A stretch of DNA of 64,000 nt from Endothia cerciana (GCA_026119935.1 JALRMH010000007.1:1065776-1129775); one strand, 5' to 3'; shown: positions 1 to 12,250, counted from the stretch's first letter. Program-made: numbers and translations. The notes: generated from the letters alone by a model not told the origin.

Positions 1-1640
1 ACCCGGAACTGGCGGCCGGACCAGGGAGAGTGTCCCACGAGACTGTTGCCGGCCACTTCCTCTACCGAACATTGTCTCAGACATCACCGTCGTGCCAGCT
101 TTCAAGCTCGTCAATACCAGGACAGACATCTCTAGGTTGGCGAGAAGAGCTTCAGAGTATGGAGGGGGCATATCGCAATATGCCACCGCATAATCACAGC
201 GAGAGGTGCGGCGGTAACGAAAACATCCAGGTCACTCATGACATAGCTTTATAGGGCCATCTGGCTGCCAACGTGATGATTCCCGTCGAGTCCCTATCAG
301 ATTTGAGTAGAGATGAACAAGAACAGCGCTTTTGGGGGGGGGGGGGGGAAGTCTTTGATACAACTACTGTCCATCCGCCCTTCCAGCTCGTTCATTACCT
401 TTCAGGGTTCACTGCTCCGGGAGATTGGTGCTGCTTCAGCCTCACCTGAGAGCCCACTCGGTCTATAAACAGGAATCGGAATCTTTATTTATTTATTGAT
501 TTCTGTTGTGTATTTTGTGACCGCCACCCCCCCCCCCCAACACCATGAAATTACTATCAGATGACGCAGCGGCTGTCGGTAGAGGACAGGGGAAGGCTAT
601 ATGCTGTCTGAGCTTCGCTCCCAGGTACGGAACACAGTGACGACTTCGGAAGGTGGGTTCGGATCTGAGCTAGAATGACATGATCATCCGGCGGAGGGTC
701 TGGAGACTGTGGGTCTCACGAAAGCATACCAAGGGTTCCCCGTTCAAGGTTGTGTGTGGTGGAGCGAATGGGCTGTGTGGAGTCGCGCGGAGAGAGAACT
801 CCATAGTACATAGTAGACACCGGTATAAGCCCTCCTCACCTGAGGATTTCTTATTCTGGCACGCTGGGTAACAACACTCTATGTCCGGCTCCGGGCTCGG
901 AGGGGGGGGGGGGGGCGGGCACACTGAGCGGGCGTCCGGCTAGAGTTCAAAGCAACCACTCTTGCCATGCTGGCATGTGGGACGGACGGTGAAGGCATAT
1001 AATATATATACATATATATACATACATACATTGTACATACATTGTACATATATACATACATACATACATATATATATGTATATACTTATAGAAGAAGGGA
1101 GTCGTGATAGTAGGGAATACTATAACAGACCAGTCCAGGCCCATATCTTGGGGTAGCCTCTACGGTGGGGCTTCCTGACCTTAAGACCTTGGCCCGATCC
1201 CCATTCCGGCTTCTTTCCCCTCACCAATGGCGCCATGTGCTTATTCCCCCTATTATTTCCAGCCCTTCCCATCACTTCTCCCCCCTTCACCAAAACCCTC
1301 TGGTTCTCCTGCCTCGCTCCACGCCCACGGATCCTCAAACGTCTCGCAACGTTATTCCCAGTCAAAGCCGAGCTCTCTGGTCGCGCCGCCGACGACGCCA
1401 GCCGGCGCGAGTAAGCTGTCACTTCTCGCACCGAACCGAGCGGCCCTGACAGCCGAGGTGTCAAAAGAGGTACGCCAGACCTCTTATTCCCGAGAGCCGT
1501 GCTACCCATCTGGGGGTCCCGAGTCCACGGTCTCGGAGCCTGGCCTCTGGAGGCTCGTGCTACTTGGGCAGTGACCCCTGGTTCATGCTCGACCGGTCGT
1601 CAGTCTCACCGGAAATCAACCGGTGATAAGTGCCCGTTGG
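1..1640. other. Upstream intergenic region, no gene seen
   Basis: I see no convincing coding exon. The region holds a poly(G) run near 333-348, a poly(C) run near 528-538, a G run near 901-915 and a TA/CATA-rich tract at about 998-1084. The last several hundred bases probably contain the promoter and 5' leader of the Zn2Cys6 gene starting at 1641. Confidence 0.5.
998..1084. repeat. AT-rich (TA)n/(CATA)n low-complexity tract
   Basis: Alternating TA and CATA units run almost without interruption for about 85 bases. It is a simple-sequence repeat with no coding potential, about 560 bases upstream of the transcription factor start. Confidence 0.85.
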
Positions 1641-4121
1641 ATGGATCATCCTCAGTCTCGGGGGGGATCCTCGAGACCGAGGTATAACCCTATGCCCATT
1701 GGAGGACCGGACCGACCGCCTATCACCCAATCACCCAGCCCGGGTACAATCTATGCCTCGGCGCCGGGACCCAAGGACGGCTCCTATGACCACAGCGAGC
1801 GGCGCTCTGTGGACACGGACTTGAACAGTCCGAGTACCAGGGGAGAGCCCGGCTTCAGGCAGGATTCCGATTATCCGCCCGAGCCACCAAGCGCGGTCAC
1901 AGACTACACAGACCGCAGCTCGACCGCCTATCCCGAGGTCAGAGACTATGGCTTCAAGAGTGAAGACGCCGATGGTGATGGCGAGCCGCAAAAGAAGAGG
2001 CAGAAGCGCAACAAACCTACGCTGTCCTGCTTCGAGTGTGTTGAGAGGAAGACCAAGGTGGGTTTCCCGGCTCCCCAAAACTTGTATCTGCCCGTCCTGC
2101 CCAGCAATTGCTCCTTGAAATGTCCCGGCCTTGTTGTCTCGGCCGCACTGGGAATATTCGAGGCCGCCCTGTCCTCCGCCTCCACGTCCTCTGCACTAAT
2201 GTCATAGTGCCGCAAGGAACAATGTGGTAATGGTGATAGCGGGCGTCCGGACTCTGCCTTGACGGCGACACGAACCCGCCGCCCCCCACCCTCCTCCGGG
2301 TCTTGCTGTTCCTTCCAAGGCCCGTGGTACGAGAAAGTACACACAGCTGATATCTCGACAGTGCGACCGTGGTCGGCCCAACTGCCTTGCGTGCATCAAG
2401 AGACAGACCGAGTGTCGGTACGCCCAGGTCGCCAACCTCCTGGAGGAGACCTCCCGGGCTTCCGCCAGCGGCAGGCGCACGACCAAGCCGCCCAGGAAGA
2501 AGCCAGGGCCGACAATGAACCCTAGGTCAGCTATCCCTAACATCGCAGACCGCGGTGTGCTCTCCACCAACAACTACCTCAGCAGGGCCGCGGTCGCCCT
2601 GTCGACGGGGCTACTGTCCAACATCCCCTATTCCCTCGCCACCGGCTCCAACATCTTCGGTATCGGCGCAGGGCATCCCTTCACTAACATCTGGACGCGC
2701 AACTGGGGCCTGGACGAGGTCATCGTGATGATGCCGAACAAGGTCCAGTGCGACATCCTCCTCACGCGGTACTTCGAGTGCGTCGACCCCGTGTACCCCA
2801 TGCTGCACCGCCAGACCTTCCTCGACGAGTACGACCACTTCTGGAACCTCTCCGTCGAGGAGCGGTGCCAGTCGGACCCGGCCTTCGTGGCGCTCATGTT
2901 CGTCATGTACGGCCTCGGGACCCAGTTCCAGCGCATCCCCAACAGCAACGAGCAGTCCAAGGCCAACACGGCCGAGATGTACGCCTCGGCGGCGAACCAG
3001 GCGCTCCGCGCCGCCTCGTACCTGTCGTGCGCGTCCATCCGCTCCATCCAGGCCATGGTGCTGATGGTCTACTTCCTGATCAACGACAACCACGCCAGCG
3101 ACGGGTGGGCCTTCGCGGGCATCCTGATGCGCCAGTCGTACGCGATGGGCCTGCACCGCGACCCCAACATCGTCACGCCCGAGGCCACCGCCTTCGAGAA
3201 GAACGAGCGGCGCAAGCTGTGGCAGGCCGTGCTCCTGCAGGACACCTTCATGACCGTCCTGCTGTCCCTGCCGCCCAACGCGACGCACACGGACGTCAAC
3301 GTCGACGACCTCTTCGACGAGCCGGCCGAGGCGTACACTTTCCACAACGGCACGAGCCACGCGACCACGGACACGGCCTACATCCGCGGCAGCTGGACGC
3401 TCGCCAACCTGGTGCAGGAGTCCATCTGCAGCCCCCGCTGCCTCGACATGCCCATCTGCGCGACCCCGCGCCACAAGACGAAGCTCGTCGCCGACTTCCG
3501 CGCCGTGTACCGGTCGTTCCCGGACGTCTTCCGCTCGTGGGACGCCGACAGCCTCGCCTCCCTGGCCGCGCGGGACAGCCGCGCGGTGAGGCAGACCCTG
3601 TTCCTCACCAGCAACTACTTCCACAACCTGATGCTCGTCCACGCCAGCGAGAGCGCCGAGGTCCCGGTCAACGTGCGGGGGACGCTGGAGGCGGCCCACG
3701 AGGCGATGAACGCCTTCTTCATGCTGTTCGTGCTGTTCGAGCAGGAGGCGCGGACGTGGTGGGTCTTCAGCCACCGGGCGTTCCTCGAGGCGCTGTGCAT
3801 CGGCAGCGTGCTGCGGGAGACGGTGAGGGAGCCGGGCGGGGACGAGACGGTCGGGAAGGACCAGCTCTTCGTGAGGGGGAAGGGGGACATTGGTAAGTTC
3901 CCAGCCACACACATAGTCTAGACTCCCCCCCACCCCCCCACCCCCCCCAACCTTTTCCCACTTCTTCTCTGGCGGTCCCGAGGGAGGAGCAACGCAAGCT
4001 GACCTTGAGGCCGGCCGACTGGACAGCCCGCATGGTCCAGATCATGAACCGGATGGCCGAGGGCGAGGACGGCTCCGACGTGGCGAGGACGCGGGCGCAG
4101 GTGCTGAGCGAGTTCTTGTGA
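1641..4121 (+). CDS. Zn2Cys6 fungal transcription factor with fungal_trans-like middle domain
   Basis: Proposed exons are 1641-2057, 2362-3892 and 4027-4121, giving about 680 residues. The Zn cluster is complete only after joining exons 1 and 2: Cys130, 133, 140, 147, 150 and 157 give the canonical CX2CX6CX6CX2CX6C spacing, preceded by a basic stretch KKRQKRNK that looks like a nuclear localisation signal. The long second exon carries the helical regulatory region typical of this family (YPMLHRQTFLDEY near its start, then YFLINDNHASDGWAFAGILMRQSYAMGLHRD). The last exon supplies the tail RMVQIMNRMAEG ... VLSEFL; the phase-1 join at 3892/4027 was chosen because nearer acceptors break the frame. 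ATG 1641 is the first in-frame Met; Met at 1692 is an alternative. Target genes cannot be told from sequence. It is convergent with the RING gene that follows. Confidence 0.85.
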
Positions 4122-5409
4122 TTTCGGCTTCTCAGTAGAGCAAGGCCCCTCACGGTACGGGTCGGTGATACAGTACTACCTGGTACAGCTGCATCAGTAT
4201 TCTTAGACGGTTAGGACTCTCCCTACCCAGGGTGGCATGATACGGCATGGAAGCAGCATGAGGAGCAATGTTTTCACTCTGCATAGGCGGTAGCTTGATG
4301 GTGGAACGGCTCCTTACAGTTGTATGTGCATGCCCGGAAGGAGCTACACCTTTTGCGGTATGTCTACTTAGATACCTTGTATTTGTTCTTGTTCCGCTCT
4401 CATAGAGGTCATCATATTTGCGTAATGAGATTGTATAGCCTTGACCTAGGTATCTACCTCTGTAATCCCCTTCGGACCGTTTTTCCTCCCGAGTGTCTAC
4501 ATTGCTTCCTCATCCCGAGCCTTTCACAAGACACTCTGTCCTCCTTCGCTGCATAGAAGGAGATGTCATGTCTAAAGTCGTTACCTCGTAGTCCTGTCTT
4601 TCAATCACCTTCAAATTCCGTCGCAGGCGCCCACCCCTAGCCTAATATGGGTTCTTCACCCTTGCTTAGTTCCTGATATCAGGGCCAGACCTCGGACAGT
4701 CTGGGAATAAGGCGGTACTAGGATGCATTTTCCACGCCGCCAGGGAGCTTGACCCACCTCCCTCCCTCTCTACTACAGAAAAGTCCGGTCTCTCACAGCA
4801 TGTCCACGCCTGAACAGCAGCGGGTAGAGTATGCCCGACGCGTCTTGCTGCCTACGCCCTCTCGGGCAGGCTCAAGTCCCCAGAAGAAATGTAACCAAAT
4901 GTCGAGTAACGTAATAGTTGCTTGCTCGCTCCCGATGTTCCCGATCTGACACAAAGCGTGCTGAGTTGCCGATGCCTCCACTCCTTCCCCCCCCCCCCCC
5001 GGCTCTGAATTCGTACAAGTAATCGATGTACCTGTGGTATTAAGTATTCATTCCTCGAGAAGAGTCACGTTGGACAGTTGGCGGTGATCCAGGGACCCAA
5101 GACACTGGCAAGTTGCTCTCACACGGACCGACGACCTTGGTGCCCATCCCGGGGCAGCCGCACAATGTATGTAGCATTCACGGCAAACATGAGTCCAGGC
5201 CGAGGTGGAGTCGAGTTCGGACGTGGAGCGGGAGCGGTAGAGGCCTCATGCGGACGTGATGCTGTCTCATGAGTGCGACAAAGTCTGGGTGCCGTAGCCG
5301 CAGGTCGTGAGGCCGAGGTTCGCACATCAGGGCATGACGTTAGAATGGGTGATGACTGTCCTTGTCTCGTCGCGTCTCGATGTGTCCGAGCTGGAGCCAG
5401 CTGCCTCTT
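4122..5409. other. Convergent intergenic spacer
   Basis: This spacer lies between two genes whose 3' ends face each other and should hold both 3' untranslated regions. A poly(C) run of about 14 sits near 4987-5000. The short open frames here show no family features. Confidence 0.5.
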
Positions 5410-7119
5410 CTAGGACCGCCTCCGGCTCTGACCGCCATGGTGACCGCTTCCACCACCACTAAATCGATCCCGAATCCAGCTTATGGGATTTGAGGAACCT
5501 CCCCCGTTTCCACCTCCCGAGTGGTGACTGCTTCGACCGCTCCGCTGAGTGTCCCAACTCGACGAGTTCGTCCGACTGGCACGGGGGCGGACAGGGGACC
5601 TATCCCTAACCGACGACGACTCACCCGGCGTTGGGCTGGTAGGCGACCACGAATCTCGCCTGTCACGAGGCGTCTCCGACTGAGGCTGTCTGTAGCTCGA
5701 GGGGCCGGCGAGGTTGCGGATTGCATTCAGCCGTCGTTCACGCTCCTCGGCACTTCGGGCTCCTCGCGTCTGGTATGAGCTACCACCAGAAACGCCGCCT
5801 GGTGCATCGGCGCCCCAGGGGTTCCCACCGCTGCCGCCGAGCCAACTAGGGTGAGCGGGACCGCCGGAGCCCGAGTTGCCATTCTCGGATGCGCGCCGCC
5901 AATGACTGCCAGGACCGCCGGCGGCATCTCCGTCCTCATCTCCGTTCCCGTTGCCTTCTCGCTTCTCGATCGGCGCTCGACATATGGGACACGTATTGTG
6001 CTCCTTCAGCCACAGCACCACACACCCCTCGTGAAACCAGTGCTTACAGGGCAACACGGCCACCTCGTCTCCGGCGTGCATCTCGTCTATGCATATGGTG
6101 CACTCCGCCTTGCCGCTCTCGCCCATCATCTCCTCGTCGAGCCTCTTCTTCTCCAGTCTCTCAATGGCCGCCTCGGTTGCGGGTGGCGCTGCGTTCGACT
6201 GTGGGTTGTTCTCCATCAGCTGCGTGATGATCCGGTCCAGGGCCTCCTGTGAATAAACGGCGTCGCCATGAACGGCATTGTGAGCGCCCAGGCCGGGGCC
6301 GAGGAGAAGGGAAAACAGACCGTGCAGGCCGCCCTCGAGGCCTGGCTGGCCGACATTGGGTGGGCGTATGTTGCCACCGCCCATCGTGCTACCAAAGATC
6401 CTAGGAGGTCGGTCAGCGCTTGAGCCCATGGTAATGAACGTGACCTCCGGTATGCCGGCCATCGGCGAGCGACGGCGCAAGGGGTGTGGGTGTCCGTACA
6501 CATCAAAGCCGTCCTGGTGGCCGTGATCTACGCCTCGCAGTCCGGGGCCTCCGGTGCTGGTAGTGACAGAGAAGGTCGCGCGTCCCCCTGGCGAGACGTA
6601 GGTTCTCGTCTGTGTAGAGCCACCTGGTCCGGTAAAGATGGTGTCGCGGTTGGATCTGCCGGCCGGGCCCAGAGGGCCGCCCATGAGCATATTCAGGGTC
6701 TCCGAGAACCGCGTGAATATCTCATGCTCGCTGCTCGGATCGATCGGATCACGTCCGCCCGGGTCTCCGCGATTGCCGGGAGGCTGTTGGAGGAAGCTGC
6801 TGGTAGGGAACGGCTCGTCGATCATCTCCTCGTCTGGATCTGGGAAGGAAACGGGCGGTTCTGGTGGGTTGTCGCGGGGATCGTGTTCTGGGGATACCTG
6901 CGGACGGCATGTCAGTCGATGCGCTACTGCGTCATACACGGGTCAGATGTTAGAGGAGGCTGAACCTACAATCTCGCAGACATCGCTGTGGCAACGAGGG
7001 CACTGTAGGCCGTGCTCGTCATTGTACCACTCGCAGGTGCAGTTATGGCAATAAACAACCTCTCGGTCGCCGGTGATATCAAGATGGCGGTGGCTGCCAG
7101 GGACCTGGGTGAAGGACAT
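5410..7119 (-). CDS. RING-H2 E3 ubiquitin ligase, RNF115/RNF126-like
   Basis: Exons are 7119-6970 and 6897-5410 on the minus strand, giving 545 residues with a 72-nt phase-0 intron. The N-terminus carries a CX2C...CX2C zinc ribbon (VVYCHNCTCEW ... LQCPRCHSDVCEI), the ubiquitin-binding zinc finger at the front of RNF115/126-type ligases. The RING-H2 domain lies at about residues 314-356 (CTICIDEM ... PCKHWFHEGCV ... NTCPICR) and should recruit an E2 for substrate ubiquitination. The flanks are Gly/Ser/Pro-rich and look disordered, with a long C-terminal tail. ATG 7119 is the first Met in frame, but the frame stays open upstream of it and encodes a hydrophobic stretch (see findings), so the true start might lie in an unseen upstream exon. 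Substrates are unknown. Confidence 0.87.
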
Positions 7120-7330
7120 ATTGGCTTGTTGATGCTGCTGCTCTTGGCTTCGTTGATTGTTTTGATGTTGTTGATGTGCAGCCAAGGCCGTGAGTCCAAG
7201 GCCTGCTAAGAGGCCAGCTGCACGGAGGGCTCTGTACGCCACGGTGAACGGGACGAGATGACTAGTCACTGGCAGCTGTGGATATTCGCGGGGTGATTGG
7301 GAAAGGGGGGGGGGGACGGGGTGGTTCAGC

Positions 7331-7370
7331 TGTCGCTATCTGTCGCTGTCTGTCGCTGTCTGTCTCTGGC
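7331..7370. repeat. Tandem repeat, 4 x 10 bp (TGTCGCTGTC)
   Basis: Four head-to-tail 10-bp units, two identical and two with small changes. They lie about 210 bases upstream of the RING gene start, in its likely promoter or leader. Confidence 0.8.
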
Positions 7371-7910
7371 CTGTTCGCTTGCTTGCTGACCAACGCAGCG
7401 CGTTGCTGGGTGATTGGTTTGGCTCGTGCGATCTGAAAGAGCGACAACTATTAGGTACCCTGTGGTGCAAGGAGGTGAAGGGGAAAGGGAGAGGAGAGGC
7501 TGTAGGAGAGATGGCAGTAGGGTTGTGTGCAGGTAAGTACAGTGCAGGTTGAGATGGGCAAAAGTGATGGAATGCAGGCTGGTTGTCAGAAAGCAAACTG
7601 GCGACGTCAAGTGACAACACCGTCGACTTGTGAGGTTAGGTATGTACTATTCATTACCTACAGGGATGGTGGGGCCATCTGTGACGTCCACACCCACAGC
7701 TCTGGCCCCACAAAAACCGATGCTTAATAACAGAGCCGACTACCCAGTTGGCAGTGCTAGGGTTTCCTTGGTTCAGACCATGATAATAAAAGCTTCTTGT
7801 CCCCAGTCGTTGGTCTTTTCATTCGCTTGTCGTCGGTCAAATTTCCACCTAGGTTTTTCCGCTCGTCGACTGCGCTCGTGTTGTAACCTCCTCTAGCTTT
7901 TAGCTGGCTG

Positions 7911-7950
7911 GGCACAGGGCGGCACAGGGCAACACAGGGCAACACAGGGC
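7911..7950. repeat. Tandem repeat, 4 x 10 bp (NNCACAGGGC)
   Basis: Four consecutive 10-bp units share the core CACAGGGC, with the first two bases alternating between GG and AA. Length and spacing rule out a CRISPR array; it is a minisatellite. Confidence 0.8.
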
Positions 7951-8986
7951 AGAGAGAGGCCTGATGATTGGGGCCCAAGCCCTCCGAATGTGACACCTTG
8001 TGCAGGTCCCAGTGAGGCTGTGCACTCATGCTCTGTGGTCAGACCACGCCGGCCGACAGTCTCTTTAGATGGTCGGGTGCTTCAGCGATCGAGATAGACA
8101 GGCGCACAGAGAAACTCCGAAAGACAGATTGCAGAGTACAGGCAAGCAGGTTTGCCTCAGGGTCGCGAGGCACCTGGCGTTACGAGCAGGCCTAGGCCTG
8201 GTCACCTCTGGCCCCCGTGAACAGCCAGCCCGCACTGGATGCAGGATCTGTACTCCTCGCATACTGCCCCGAGCAATGTCCCGCTTGACAAGTCTTCGCT
8301 GCAGTGAAGCACCAGCACACCCGCTGAGTCTAGCGAAATCAGCCCTGGCCCCCAGCCTGAGCCCGAAGTGGATTTACCACGTTTGCTCAAGCCCAACGCC
8401 GCTCTGTGTCACCTTGGAGAGATCTTCATTTGTCTTCAACAACAGGATACCACAAACAGAGGAGGTGGCCAGCCTGTCGTCCCTCATCGATGTCACGCGG
8501 TCACAGAACGGCACAAGTGCCCGACGGCATCACATGGCCCCGGCCGGTCACCCCGTGCCTCCGTTCCCCACTTCTCGCCGCGCCCGGGGAGGACATGGGC
8601 CACCCCCGCTTCGGCGGCCGGAGGACTTAACTTCGGCTCCGGGGGAAAGGGATGGCGACTTTTTTTTCGGTCTCCAGCTCCATGCTAGGATAGGAGCCTC
8701 TCAGGCATATCAAAACACGCACTCCGCCGGCCCTGCACGCAAGAGAGATGGGTTGCGCCTGGAGTCTTGATCCCCATTGAATTTTCGCTGTGGCCATTAT
8801 GCAAGCCAGCTCCTCATATATAGTAGATACTGCAGAGGAGATGTGAAGGTATAGGACAGATTGTGCCGAAAGGAGATCCCAAATGATCAGTCTTTTCCGC
8901 TCCCAGAATCGCTAATCTCGTCAGTCCCATGGCTATTTGCTTGCTCCCTTTGCACCTCTCGGGGTGGACAGTCAAGGGCTGCTTGC

Positions 8987-10690
8987 TTATGATGCAGCGA
9001 CTGCCTCGCCCTCCTTCTTGTCCTCGAGACTGGCGTCCCCAACATCCTTGGTGACCTCCTCGACGGCCCTAGCGCCGTTCTTGTCGCCGTTCTCGGTCGC
9101 AGCAGAAGCCTCTCCGTTGGGCGTGGCAGAGCCGGAAGAGGATTTCTTGCCGTCCCTCTCCTTGGCCTCCTCGGCCTCGAGCTTCTCGATTTCCTTCTTG
9201 GCCTTCTCGATGTTCTACGGTAGATAGTCAGTAAGCGTTTTCAACACGGCACATGGCGGGTGGGAACTTACGCGCTGGGTCTGCGCAGACTGGTCGGACT
9301 TCCAGTGGTCCAGCTTGGCCTTAACCTTCCCGATGACAGCGGGGACCTCATCAGCGCTCATGGGAGGGTCGATGTTCATGAAAGCACAGTCCTCGACGAC
9401 AGAGGGGGGGCAGTTGAAGGCCGACGCGGACTTGGTGGCGTTCTTCTTCTTGCCCTTCTTCCCCTTCTTGACGGCGGGAAGGTAGTCGTCATCAAGATCC
9501 TTCTTGCTGACGATCTTGGTCCCCTTGATGCCGGAGTCGTCGACCTTGCGCTCGGCCTGAGCCTCGAGGCCGCTGCTGGCCTGGAGGGGTGCCTTCTCCT
9601 CAGCGACGAAAGAGGGGTCGAAGAAGTGCAGGAGGCTGTTTGCGCGGCGGATCTCGTCGAGGTACGCGGCGTCACTCGCCTCGGCGAGCATCTTCTGGGC
9701 GCGCTCCTTCTTGCGCCCCTTCTCCTGGCGCTCGCGCTCGGCCCTGTTGCGCTCCCACGCCTTCTGCTTCTGGTCGCGCTCCCAGTTATTGAAGGCCTTT
9801 CGGGCCGTGTGGTAGTCGTCCTTATACTTCTTCATCTCGTCCCACTTCTCCCGCTGCTGGGCCTGCAGCTTGGAGCGCTCGTCGCGGAGGCCACTGAGCT
9901 CCTTGTACGCAGCATCCTGCTCGGCCTTGATAGAGTCAAGCTCGGACTGGATGGTGTTGTACTGTTCGGAGAGCGCCTTGGCCTCGGGATTGTTGGACTT
10001 GCCCTTGGTCTCCTGAACCTTGGCAACGAGCTCATCCACCGCCTTCTGCTTCTCCTCGATCACGGGGAACTGCTTGCGCGAGCGCCTCAGCTTGCCGATC
10101 TGCTCGACGGCCTTCTTCTCCTCGAGCAGGGTCAGCCTGCCGGATGCGACCTGGGCGTCCAGCTCCTTGATCCTATTGTCCAGAGCGGCCTCGTCCTTGA
10201 ACCCGACGGTATCCTGCAGGGTCTTGAGCTCCTTCTTGCGCTCCTTGATCTGCTCATCCAGGCGCTTGACCTGCTCCTGTGCCGCAGTACGTGAGTTCTT
10301 GCCATCGCCCTGCCTCTTCCGGATCTCGTTCAGCTGGGCGATGAGCTCCTGCCGGCGCTTCTGGGTGGGGTTCTCGGGATTCTTGCCCGGGCTGGCAAGC
10401 TCGATCTTCTGCTTGATGGCATCCTACAAGTCGAGTGCTTGGTGAGTGGTGGGCTCTCAAGCGGTGTGCGGAGGGCGCTGCCGGTCCAGTGTGGCAGGCC
10501 AAGTAGCAGTCGGGGAGGCAATTGAGGAGGCACAGAGGTGGGGGAAGGCGAGGGTTCAGCATACAAGTTGGGTCTTGACCTGAGTATGTTCCTTCTCAAG
10601 CTTGGCGACCTTCTCCTTGAAGGCAGCCTCGTCAGGCTTCTGCGGCTTTGTGGCAGCCGGGGCGGCGACGGCAGGGGCGTCTTCAGCCAT
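8987..10690 (-). CDS. BFR1: Nuclear segregation / polysome-associated protein BFR1
   Basis: Exons are 10690-10565, 10423-9272 and 9214-8987 on the minus strand, all in phase 0, giving 501 residues. The protein is almost wholly charged coiled coil (FKEKVAKLEKEHTQVKTQ, then QKRRQELIAQLNEIRKRQ) with a Lys-rich stretch (KKGKKGKKKNATK) and an acidic Ala/Glu tail. This is the layout of the yeast Bfr1 family, which binds mRNA, associates with polysomes at the endoplasmic reticulum and affects ploidy and secretion. Assignment rests on overall layout and on family-like segments such as LHFFDPSFVAEEKAPLQA. It is divergent from RPB5, with 640 bp between start codons. Confidence 0.88.
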
Positions 10691-11329
10691 ATCAAAAGAA
10701 TCGACCTGATAGATGGAACCGAGAGGAGATAGCCCGAGCGACCAGGTCCTGTATCGACGCAACACAGGAGACGATCAGAGGCGGATCGGTCTGTTGACAG
10801 GTCAGATGGGTCGTCGAAGGAGGGAGGTCCGAGTCGAACCAGTGGAGTGGAGTTGGTATTTTGTTGAATAGGAATTGGTAAACCCTGAGTCGGTGCTGGT
10901 ACATCCCCAAGAGTCTCGAACTTTTTTTTTTTTTTAATTCTTTTTTTTTTTTAATTCTATTATCTTTTGTCACTCCAATGGACAGACTGGCTGATTCACC
11001 CCCAGATTTGTGGGGGCCCTGCCTCGGCCGCTCCATGTGAACCCCACCCTAGCACTACCTAGGAGGTCTGGCCCCTGGCTTGCTGCAGGTGGTCCCGTGG
11101 TTTGGCCTTTCCATTGTTAGGTAGCGTGGTAGGCTGTCTTGGTCTTGCGCGCTCGGGGAGCTGCCGCCGGCAGCCTCTGTGAATTAATTTTCGACACGGA
11201 TGCTCTCAGCTTCTCTCATCCCACCTAGCACCTTCATCGACCTTTACCACAACCTCGACGCTTGTCCTGCAGGCCAACCACGACGTCCCAACCATCCTGC
11301 CCCAGACTCCTCCTGCAAGTCACCCCAAG
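10691..11329. promoter_or_regulatory. Shared divergent promoter region of BFR1 and RPB5
   Basis: The start codons of two housekeeping genes face away from each other across this 639-bp stretch, so both promoters must lie here or extend outward. It contains two T tracts near 10921-10952. I see no clear TATA element. Confidence 0.6.
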
Positions 11330-12250
11330 ATGGATGACGCGGCAGCTGCCAACCGGGAGGCCAACCTCAAGGAGGCGATCCGCTTCTGGCGGGCGTGGAA
11401 GACTGTGCATCAGATGTGCCAGGACCGGGTATGCGACCACGCCCTCCGCCCTCTGGCGCAACCTCGCGCGCACGAACCCTGCGGTCCCGGATTTCTTGTG
11501 ATACAGCATGTGTCGGGATGCGACGACAGCTGGCTGACCGTGAGCTCCATAGGGATACGAGCTCACCGATGAGGAGGTGAATATACCCCTCGACAGGTTC
11601 AGGGACGAGTACACCAACCACGACGGCAGCGTCAAGTAAGCCTTTCCAGCAGGCCGCTACCCTATACCCTCCTAATCGCGAGACCTCCGTGACGGGACAT
11701 GATGCTAAAACCCTGTACCCCCAGCCGCTCCAAGCTGCAGTTTTCAGCACGCCCCTCCGAATTAATGGTCAAGAAGTACACCAACCCCCCGACCCCCGCC
11801 AACCTCAATCCTGAGCCCGAGTGCGGCACCGTCTACGTGGAGTTTATGCAGGATAACCAGATCGGCGTCAAGGAGATTAAGAGATTCGCGTCGCACGTGG
11901 CGGGCAACAACTTCAAGGCCGGCATCATGGTGACGATGGGCACGCTGTCGCCCCAGGCGCGCAAGGGTATTAATGCTACCAGCGCCCTGACCACCCTCGA
12001 GTGCTTTCTGCTCGAGGACCTGTTGGTCAATATCACCCACCACGACCTGGTGCCCACGCACGTCGTGCTGAGCCGCGAGGAGAAGATCGCGCTGCTCAAG
12101 AGGTACCGCCTGAAGGAGACGCAGCTGCCGAGGATCCTTATGAAGGACCCCATCGCGAGGTATTACGGTCTGAAGAGGGGCCAGGTGGTCAAGATCATCC
12201 GGTCCAGTGAGACGGCGGGTCGGTATGCCAGTTACAGACTCTGTGTCTGA
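11330..12250 (+). CDS. RPB5: RNA polymerase I/II/III shared subunit RPABC1 (Rpb5)
   Basis: Exons are 11330-11428, 11553-11635 and 11725-12250, giving 235 residues, a little longer than the roughly 215 usual for the family. Rpb5 is shared by all three nuclear RNA polymerases and sits at the lower jaw near downstream DNA. The N-terminal jaw domain is present (FWRAWKTVHQMCQDRGYELTDEEV) and the conserved C-terminal assembly domain is intact (ITHHDLVPTHVVLSREEK, then KDPIARYYGLKRGQVVKI and the terminal ASYRLCV). The second join splits an Asn codon. Start, splice sites and stop are all unambiguous. Confidence 0.97.

Larger units (their letters stand above)
7120..8986. other. Intergenic region upstream of the RING gene
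   Basis: The region contains two short 10-bp tandem arrays and a G run near 7307-7315. An open frame of 233 codons at 8069-8770 (+) was considered and not accepted because it has no recognisable domain and an Arg/Pro/Ser-rich, shadow-like composition. Confidence 0.45.

Noticed and set aside
2611..3933. 440-codon open frame on the minus strand
   Set aside because: It is antisense to the transcription factor exon 2, rich in Val/Arg/Glu from reversed codons.
7331..7950. Possible CRISPR-like arrays
   Set aside because: Units are 10 bp, directly tandem and without spacers, in a eukaryotic genome.
8069..8770. 233-codon open frame on the plus strand
   Set aside because: No domain, no flanking splice logic and a composition like other non-coding frames here.
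9260..10294. 344-codon Leu-rich frame on the plus strand
   Set aside because: It is antisense to the BFR1 coiled coil; Lys/Glu codons read backwards give Leu/Phe.
10811..10850. TTCGA-containing segment resembling a tRNA T-arm
   Set aside because: The flanking bases cannot form the T stem and no anticodon or acceptor arm is present. No tRNA gene was found elsewhere by eye either.
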